From Zoogloea sp. (GTDB lineage: Bacteria > Pseudomonadota > Gammaproteobacteria > Burkholderiales > Rhodocyclaceae), in NCBI RefSeq assembly GCF_028693495.1, contig NZ_JAQUVG010000019.1, positions 1 to 39,909 on the forward strand: a stretch of DNA of 39,909 nucleotides, written 5' to 3'. The notes beneath the pieces were generated by a model. The model was not told the DNA's origin. It saw only the letters and a program-made list of their open reading frames with translations, and made no database searches. Positions 34,936-39,909 of this stretch are shown here, one piece after another (positions within the stretch are counted from its first letter, which is position 1; the number at the start of each line of letters is the position of its first letter). Made by a program: the position numbers and the translations under genes.

Positions 34936-35005
34936 GGCGGCAGGTTTGAAGTAAAACGTGAATTGTGCCCGGAAAGCCCGGGTACGAAAAGCGTGGGTGG
35001 GGCGC

Positions 35006-35701
35006 TCAGCGCGGGCGCGGCTGGGGCCGTGCCGATGCCGGGGAGGGCTTGGTCGAGAGGGGCTGGGGGGTGCCGGGGTGCACCTGTTCCGCAAGCCATC
35101 GCATGGTCTGGCGGATGTCCCGCTTCAGGGCTTCGTCGGTGGCCGGATTCTGGCTGTCCAGCTGGGGCAGGCCGGTCTCGTCTACCCGGAACATGGGCAG
35201 ACGCCATTCTCGCTCCACGACAAGCAGGTGTTCGCCATCACGGATCGCCTTCTGGGCCAGCACGTAGCCGTAGGGCCTGTCCTTGAAGCGGGTGCAGTAG
35301 GAAGTCACCGAGGCGGAAGGCAGCCCGTGCCTGGTGGTGGCGAACAGGCCGCTGGTGGTGAAGTTTCCGCAGTGCTGGCGTACTCCGGAGGAAACGTGGG
35401 CCAGATAGTCCTCGGGGTTCATCTCCATGGCGGCCATGCGCTGCAGCAGGATGCGGTCCTGATAATCCTCCACCCCCTGGCCCCGGGGAATGTACTCTTC
35501 ATGGCGGATGCCGTTGCCTTCCCTCAATTCGACGATGCGCCAGCCCTGACCTTCAGGCAGGGGCAGGGGCCAGCGACGGGTAGGTCCGTCCTCGGCAAGG
35601 GTGAGACCTGCCGTCAGCAGCAGGGTGGCAAGAAGGGTCTGGTGAAGCAGGGCGGAAAGTCTCACGTTCGGGGCTCTTGGGCGGGGTGGCCAGGGCGACA
35701 T
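35006..35701 (-). CDS. Exported protein of unknown function
   Basis: A 231-aa protein I do not recognise. The N-terminus has a signal peptide with hydrophobic core [18 protein letters not shown] (residues about 18-35), then mature sequence. It has two Cys residues ([14 protein letters not shown]) that may form a disulfide. The middle ([20 protein letters not shown]) and [25 protein letters not shown] recall periplasmic or lipoprotein-like proteins tied to export or stress. The last 25 residues are Pro/Ser/Arg-rich, low complexity. ATG 35701 or GTG 35665 may be the start; both give a usable signal peptide and neither has a good ribosome site. It is upstream of ubiB on the same strand and divergent from argS. 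Confidence 0.7.
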   Translation of the reverse strand: MSPWPPRPRAPNVRLSALLHQTLLATLLLTAGLTLAEDGPTRRWPLPLPEGQGWRIVELREGNGIRHEEYIPRGQGVEDYQDRILLQRMAAMEMNPEDYLAHVSSGVRQHCGNFTTSGLFATTRHGLPSASVTSYCTRFKDRPYGYVLAQKAIRDGEHLLVVEREWRLPMFRVDETGLPQLDSQNPATDEALKRDIRQTMRWLAEQVHPGTPQPLSTKPSPASARPQPRPR

Positions 35702-35800
35702 GGCTTGAACGATAGGCCAGAAAGACCGGTTTTGTCATGGGGGCAGCACTTTGTTACGGAGGCAGGGAGCACCGAAGCGCCGGTTCGCTCCCCCTTTCGA

Positions 35801-35806
35801 TATAAT
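35801..35806 (+). promoter_or_regulatory. Consensus -10 box upstream of argS
   Basis: TATAAT, a perfect match, 27 nt before ATG 35834. No good -35 box is visible at the usual spacing. Confidence 0.45.
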
Positions 35807-35833
35807 CCCGAGCTTTTAGTCGCAGTATTCCCC

Positions 35834-37567
35834 ATGAGCGCCGATTCCAAGACCCAGCTTGTCGAACTCCTGCGTGCCGCCCTTCTCAGCGTGGCGCCCG
35901 AGCAGGCCGATACCCCGATCAACCTGGAGCGCCCCAAGCAGACCGGTCATGGGGATTTTGCGAGCAACCTGGCCCTGCAGCTGGCCAAGCCCCTCAAGCG
36001 CAATCCGCGGGAGCTGGCCAACCTGCTGCTGGCCGAGCTGCCGGCCTCCTCCCTGGTGGCCAAGGCCGAGGTAGCGGGCGCCGGCTTCATCAACTTCACC
36101 CTGGCTTCCGATGCCAAGACGGCGGTTGTTGCCAGTGTGCTGGGGGCTGGCGCAGCTTACGGCCGCGGCACCAAGAGCGGCGTCAAGGTGCAGGTGGAGT
36201 TTGTCTCCGCCAACCCCACGGGGCCCCTCCACGTGGGCCATGGCCGGGGTGCCGCCTACGGCGCTTCCCTGTCCGACGTGCTGGATTTTGCCGGTTTCGA
36301 CGTGACCCGGGAGTACTACATCAATGACGCTGGCCGGCAGATGGATATCCTGGCGTTGTCCACCTGGCTGCGTTATCTGGATCTGTTCGGCATCGCAGTC
36401 CCCTTTCCGCCCAATGCATATCAGGGCGATTACGTGAAGGCGATGGCGGCCCAGATCAAGGAGTCCCACGGCGATCGCTTCGCTCGGGTCGCTGCCGCCG
36501 AAGTGCTGAAGGATGCGCCTGCCGTCGAGGCCGACAAGGAAGGTCACCTGGACGTCCTGATTGCCAACGCCAAAAATCTGCTGGCTGCCGACTATGCCTG
36601 GGTGCATGGTTTTGCCCTCACGGAGCAGCTGGGGGATGGCCGCGAAGATCTGGAAGAGTTTGGTGTGGTCTTCGACAAGTGGTTCTCGGAGCGCTCCCTG
36701 TTTGATACAGGCCTCGTCGAGAAAGCCGTGACGGCCCTGGAGGCGGCGGGCCACATTTATGTGCAGGATGGTGCCAAATGGTTCCGCTCCACCGCCTTTG
36801 GCGACGAGAAGGACCGGGTGGTGCAGCGGGAGAACGGCCTGTTCACCTACTTCGCTTCCGACATCGCCTACCACGCCAACAAGTACGAGCGGGGCTTTGA
36901 CCGGATCATCGACATCTGGGGTGCGGATCACCACGGCTACATTCCCCGGGTCAAAGGTGCCCTGCAGGCCCTCGGCCTGCCGCCCGAGAAGCTCGACGTG
37001 GCGCTGGTCCAGTTTGCCGTCCTCTACCGGGACGGCCAGAAGGCGGCCATGTCCACCCGTTCGGGTGAGTTCGTCACGCTCCGCGAACTGCGCCGGGAAG
37101 TGGGTAATGATGCCTGCCGCTTCTTTTATGTGCTGCGCAAGGCGGACCAGCACCTGGATTTCGACCTGGATCTGGCCAAAAGTCAGAGCAACGAGAATCC
37201 GGTGTATTACATTCAGTACGCCCATGCCCGCCTCTGTTCCGTGCTGGGCCAGTGGAACGGGGTCCTGGCCGACCTGGCCGAGGCGGATCTTTCCCGTCTC
37301 GAAAACGAGCGTGAGCTGGCCCTCTGCGCCCGCCTTACGGCCTTCCCCGAGGTTGTCCAGAGTGCTGCGGCGGATTATGCCCCTCACCAGATCGCCTTCT
37401 ACCTGAAGGATCTGGCGGGAGAGTTCCACAGCTACTACAACGCCGAGCGCATGCTGGTGGACGACGAGGAGCTCAAGCTTGCACGCCTGGCGCTGGCGGC
37501 TGCGGTGCGGCAGGTGCTCCGCAACGGCCTGCGCCTGCTGGGTGTCGCTGCACCCGAATCCATGTAA
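35834..37567 (+). CDS. argS: Arginyl-tRNA synthetase
   Basis: A 577-aa class I aminoacyl-tRNA synthetase charging tRNA-Arg. The HIGH-type motif is HVGH at residues 133-136 in ANPTGPLHVGHGRG, and the KMSKS-equivalent region reads GQKAAMSTRSGEFVTL, the variant form usual for ArgS. The N-terminal Add1 domain (NLERPKQTGHGDFASNLALQLAK) and the C-terminal anticodon-binding domain (YAHARLCSVL, then ERMLVDDEELKLARLAL) are present. The frame is open upstream past 34958, but homology starts at MSADSKTQLVELL, so ATG 35834 is used. It is followed by a SPOR protein and dsbA, a common betaproteobacterial arrangement. Confidence 0.97.
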   Translation: MSADSKTQLVELLRAALLSVAPEQADTPINLERPKQTGHGDFASNLALQLAKPLKRNPRELANLLLAELPASSLVAKAEVAGAGFINFTLASDAKTAVVASVLGAGAAYGRGTKSGVKVQVEFVSANPTGPLHVGHGRGAAYGASLSDVLDFAGFDVTREYYINDAGRQMDILALSTWLRYLDLFGIAVPFPPNAYQGDYVKAMAAQIKESHGDRFARVAAAEVLKDAPAVEADKEGHLDVLIANAKNLLAADYAWVHGFALTEQLGDGREDLEEFGVVFDKWFSERSLFDTGLVEKAVTALEAAGHIYVQDGAKWFRSTAFGDEKDRVVQRENGLFTYFASDIAYHANKYERGFDRIIDIWGADHHGYIPRVKGALQALGLPPEKLDVALVQFAVLYRDGQKAAMSTRSGEFVTLRELRREVGNDACRFFYVLRKADQHLDFDLDLAKSQSNENPVYYIQYAHARLCSVLGQWNGVLADLAEADLSRLENERELALCARLTAFPEVVQSAAADYAPHQIAFYLKDLAGEFHSYYNAERMLVDDEELKLARLALAAAVRQVLRNGLRLLGVAAPESM

Positions 37568-37585
37568 TCGCCGGACCCGCCGTTC

Positions 37586-38353
37586 ATGAGCCGAGATAGC
37601 AAGCCGAGCCTGCAGCCCAAGAAACCCAAGTCGGGAAGCCGGGGAAGTACCCTGGTCGGCATTTTCGTCGGCCTGATCCTCGGTGCTCTGGTGGCGGCGG
37701 GCGTCGCCCTGTACTTCACGTCCGTCTCGCCATTCCCCAGGAAGGCCGAGGAGAAGCCGGCGGTGGTGCCTCCCCCCAAACCCCAGAGTACGGGTGAGCC
37801 CGTTTCACTGCCTGGCAAGGCTGGTGACAAGCCTGTGGAGAAGCCGCGCTTCGATTTCTACAATGTGCTGCCCCAGGGATCTGATGCGTTGCCACCGCCC
37901 ACCAAGCCTGAGGAAGTGACCGAGGTGGTCAGGCCACCGAAGGTCGAGGACAGGCCGCAGGTCCCCGCCAAGGGGGATAAGGCCGAGAAGCCTGACAAGC
38001 CCGTGGACAAGCCTGACAAGACCAAGGCGGATGCTGCCGAGCGGGCCAGGGCTGAGGCGGCGCTCCTCGACAAGCCGCTGACTCCGGAACGGTACTATCT
38101 CCAGGCGGGATCCTTCGAGGATCCTTCCGAGGCGGATAACCTCAAGGCGCGTCTCGCGCTGATGGGGGTGGAGGCGGGCGTGCAGAAGGTGGAGCTGCCT
38201 GAAAAAGGCACGGTCCACCGGGTGCGCGTGGGCCCCTATCTGGGCCAGGACGAAATGAACAAGGCGCGTACCCAGCTGTCCGCTGCCGGGATCAATGCGG
38301 CCATCGTCAAGATCAAGCCGAAGGAACCAAAACCGGCTTCGGCAGCTCCATGA
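37586..38353 (+). CDS. SPOR-domain (FtsN-like) inner-membrane protein
   Basis: A 255-aa single-pass membrane protein: cytoplasmic basic tail, one membrane segment at about residues 22-45 (TLVGIFVGLILGALVAAGVALYF), a long periplasmic Lys/Pro-rich linker with PDKPVDKPDK-type repeats, and a C-terminal SPOR domain from about 168 (ERYYLQAGSFEDPSEADNLKARL through VHRVRVGPYLG). SPOR domains bind denuded septal peptidoglycan. Proteins of this shape are often annotated as cell-division protein FtsN in beta- and gammaproteobacteria. The gene follows argS by 18 bp and precedes dsbA by 28 bp. A division role is inferred from architecture. Confidence 0.9.
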   Translation: MSRDSKPSLQPKKPKSGSRGSTLVGIFVGLILGALVAAGVALYFTSVSPFPRKAEEKPAVVPPPKPQSTGEPVSLPGKAGDKPVEKPRFDFYNVLPQGSDALPPPTKPEEVTEVVRPPKVEDRPQVPAKGDKAEKPDKPVDKPDKTKADAAERARAEAALLDKPLTPERYYLQAGSFEDPSEADNLKARLALMGVEAGVQKVELPEKGTVHRVRVGPYLGQDEMNKARTQLSAAGINAAIVKIKPKEPKPASAAP

Positions 38354-38381
38354 GAGCTGAGTGAACCAAGGAGAATCCCTG

Positions 38382-39005
38382 ATGCAGCGTCGTGATGTCC
38401 TCAAGCAGCTTTCCATCCTTACCGTAGCGGGGGGCCTGGGTCTGCCCGCCCTGGCCCAGGGTAACGGCTACGAGCTGGTCAATCCACCCCAGCCGGTGGA
38501 CGCCAAGGGCAAGGTGGAGGTGCTGGAGTTCTTCCACTACGGCTGCCCTCACTGCAAGTCCTTTGATCCGATCCTGGAGATCTGGGTCAAGAAGCTGCCC
38601 GCCGATGTGGCCTTCCAGCGTGTGCCAGTGACCTGGGGCAATGCCCAGCTGGCCGGTCTCGCCCGTCTGCACCTCACGCTGGCGGCCACGGGAGATCTCG
38701 CCCGCCTCCACGGCGCGGTCTTCGAGGCGGTCCAGGTGGACAAGGCGCCGGTGCACACCGAGGCGGGAGCCCAGGAGTGGGCGGTCAAGAAGGGGGTCGA
38801 CGGGAAGAAGTTTGCGGATGCCTATCGTTCCTTCGGAGTGCAGGTGGGCCTGCAGCGAATCGAGAAGCTCGGGCGTGATTACAAGGTCCAGGGCGTACCG
38901 ACCCTGGCCATTGATGGCAAGTATTTCACCTCTGGTTCGATTGCCGGCAGCCATGAGGCTGCCCTGAAGGTGGCGGATCAACTGATCGCCAAGTCCCGCA
39001 AGTAA
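38382..39005 (+). CDS. dsbA: Thiol:disulfide interchange protein DsbA
   Basis: A 207-aa periplasmic thioredoxin-fold oxidase that introduces disulfides into exported proteins. Active site CPHC at residues 55-58 in FFHYGCPHCKSF, and the cis-proline segment VQGVPTLAIDGKY near 170-182. The signal peptide begins MQRRDVLKQLS, a twin-arginine-like RRxxLK motif followed by a hydrophobic core and the ALA cleavage region near residue 25, so Tat export is possible. AAGGAG is 8 nt before ATG 38382; the GTG at 38361 is not used. DsbB is not in the window. A hairpin follows at 39018-39039. Confidence 0.95.
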   Translation: MQRRDVLKQLSILTVAGGLGLPALAQGNGYELVNPPQPVDAKGKVEVLEFFHYGCPHCKSFDPILEIWVKKLPADVAFQRVPVTWGNAQLAGLARLHLTLAATGDLARLHGAVFEAVQVDKAPVHTEAGAQEWAVKKGVDGKKFADAYRSFGVQVGLQRIEKLGRDYKVQGVPTLAIDGKYFTSGSIAGSHEAALKVADQLIAKSRK

Positions 39006-39017
39006 AGTCCCCTGTTC

Positions 39018-39039
39018 CACGCCACTGGTGGGTGGCGTG
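39018..39039 (+). terminator. Hairpin after dsbA, weak terminator candidate
   Basis: CACGCCAC and GTGGCGTG, a perfect 8-bp stem with a 6-nt loop, followed by TCCCTTTCG rather than a long T run. It could attenuate rather than stop transcription into the next gene. Confidence 0.4.
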
Positions 39040-39056
39040 TCCCTTTCGAAGCCTCC

Positions 39057-39824
39057 GTGACCCTTCGCGTTTTCATTACCGGTGCCGGTTCCGGCATCGG
39101 TGCTGCCCTGGCCCGTCACTATGCCGCCAGTGGTGCCACCCTGGCTTTGCTGGGGCGCCGCCGGGACGCCCTGGACGAGCTGGCGGCCAGCATTCCTGGA
39201 CAGCATCTCGTTTACCCGGTTGATGTGGCCGACCCCTCGGCACTCCAGACTGCAGCGGCCGACTTCATGGCTCGCCAGGGGGTCCCTGACGTGGTGATCG
39301 CCAATGCCGGGGTGTCGGTGGGCACCCTGACCGAGGAAGCGGATGATCTGGCCGCCTTCGAGCGGGTGATGCAGACCAACGTGCTGGGCATGGTGGCCAC
39401 TTTCCAGCCTTTTGTGGCAAGGATGCGCGAACAGGGCAAAGGGCGACTGGTAGGCATCGCTTCCGTCGCAGGGATCCGCGGCCTGCCCGGCGCCGGCGCC
39501 TACAGTGCCTCCAAGGCGGCAGTCATGGCCTATCTGGAGAGCCTGCGGGTGGAACTCCACGGCAGTGGTGTCAAGGTGGTGACCATTGCCCCGGGTTACA
39601 TTGCCACCCCGATGACGGCGATCAACCCCTACCCCATGCCTTTCCTGCTGCCGGCAGACCAGGCCGCCCGGCGGTTTGCGAGGGCCATCTCCAGAGGCAC
39701 CCGTTACACGGTGATCCCCTGGCAGATGGGGTGGGTGGCCAAACTTCTGCGGGTGCTGCCCAATGCCCTGTTTGACCGGATCTTTGCCCGGGCAGGCCGC
39801 AAGCCCCGGGGCCTGCCCCTCTAG
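39057..39824 (+). CDS. Short-chain dehydrogenase/reductase
   Basis: A 255-aa classical SDR with Rossmann fold. Cofactor motif TGAGSGIG at residues 8-15, NAG at 83-85, catalytic S136, Y149 and K153 (YSASK). Arg residues after strand 2 (GRRRD, about 33-37) suggest NADP(H). The C-terminus is Pro/Arg-rich after AGRKPRG. Substrate unknown; many such SDRs act on polyketide, sterol-like or small carbonyl compounds. The GTG start at 39057 fits the family N-terminus TLRVFITGAG. It follows dsbA by 51 bp with a hairpin between. Confidence 0.92.
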   Translation: MTLRVFITGAGSGIGAALARHYAASGATLALLGRRRDALDELAASIPGQHLVYPVDVADPSALQTAAADFMARQGVPDVVIANAGVSVGTLTEEADDLAAFERVMQTNVLGMVATFQPFVARMREQGKGRLVGIASVAGIRGLPGAGAYSASKAAVMAYLESLRVELHGSGVKVVTIAPGYIATPMTAINPYPMPFLLPADQAARRFARAISRGTRYTVIPWQMGWVAKLLRVLPNALFDRIFARAGRKPRGLPL

Positions 39825-39833
39825 CCCGGGAGC

Positions 39834-39909
39834 TCAGCCCAGCTGGGTGATGGCGGGCAGGTACTTCTTGCCCAAGGCCTCGGCTACCTGGGGATGGGTG
39901 ATGTTGCCA
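39834..39909 (-). CDS. C-terminal end of a minus-strand gene, cut by the right edge
   Basis: The minus-strand frame from 39909 to TGA 39836-39834 reads 24 codons ending HPQVAEALGKKYLPAITQLG. It is convergent with the SDR gene, with 9 bp between the stops. The pattern 'ThpaVAealg' recalls the C-terminus of alanine-dehydrogenase-like proteins, but 24 residues are too few to name it. Confidence 0.4.
   Translation of the reverse strand, partial: GNITHPQVAEALGKKYLPAITQLG

Noticed and set aside
34958-35833. N-terminal extension of argS by 292 codons
   Set aside because: It is antisense to the exported-protein gene; ArgS homology and the -10 box place the start at 35834.

Overview
The window looks like a high-GC betaproteobacterial chromosome, most like the Rhodocyclaceae (Azospira/Dechloromonas type). 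This is judged from protein character and gene order (argS, then a SPOR protein, then dsbA; DUF485 plus an ActP-like symporter; a B12-dependent propionate module). No sequence search was run. Coding density is high, codon use looks similar throughout, and I saw no tRNA, rRNA, CRISPR array or insertion sequence.

Positions 1-13102, all on the minus strand, hold the upstream part of an extracellular contractile injection system (eCIS; Afp/PVC-like, a headless phage-tail-like particle). In transcription order: DUF4255 tail-cap protein, an unrecognised 336-aa protein, one tail sheath, two tube proteins, a 53-aa DUF5908-type protein, a LysM tube-spike adaptor, a VgrG/gp5-like spike, a PAAR tip, a gp25-like baseplate protein, an Afp11-like (baseplate J) protein and an Afp12-like protein that runs off the left edge. 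Genes are tightly packed, several with ATGA overlaps. The AAA+ ATPase, tail fibre and cargo usually found in such loci are not in the window and would have to lie further left.

Positions 13268-17588 are ordinary chromosome: ruvC, an EamA permease and a small unknown gene on the minus strand, then a TSUP permease, a bacteriohemerythrin and an enoyl-CoA hydratase/isomerase.

Positions 17821-27757 form a short-chain-acid module. DUF485 and an ActP-like symporter would import acetate or propionate. A divergent GntR/FCD regulator faces methylmalonyl-CoA mutase, its MeaB GTPase chaperone and both propionyl-CoA carboxylase subunits (pccB, pccA). Together these would take propionyl-CoA through methylmalonyl-CoA to succinyl-CoA. 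No methylmalonyl-CoA epimerase is present here.

Positions 27949-35701 (minus) hold a YegD-like Hsp70 ATPase, two overlapping lipoprotein genes (one FlgO-like), a YajD-like HNH protein, a fused arginase-ornithine aminotransferase (two consecutive arginine-degradation enzymes in one 710-aa chain), UbiB and an exported protein of unknown function. Positions 35834-39824 (plus) hold argS, a SPOR-domain protein, dsbA and a short-chain dehydrogenase. A minus-strand gene end lies at the right edge.

The most interesting items are the eCIS locus, including a YegP/DUF1508-like tail on its Afp12-like protein and a probable ATT start for its spike, and the arginase-aminotransferase fusion.
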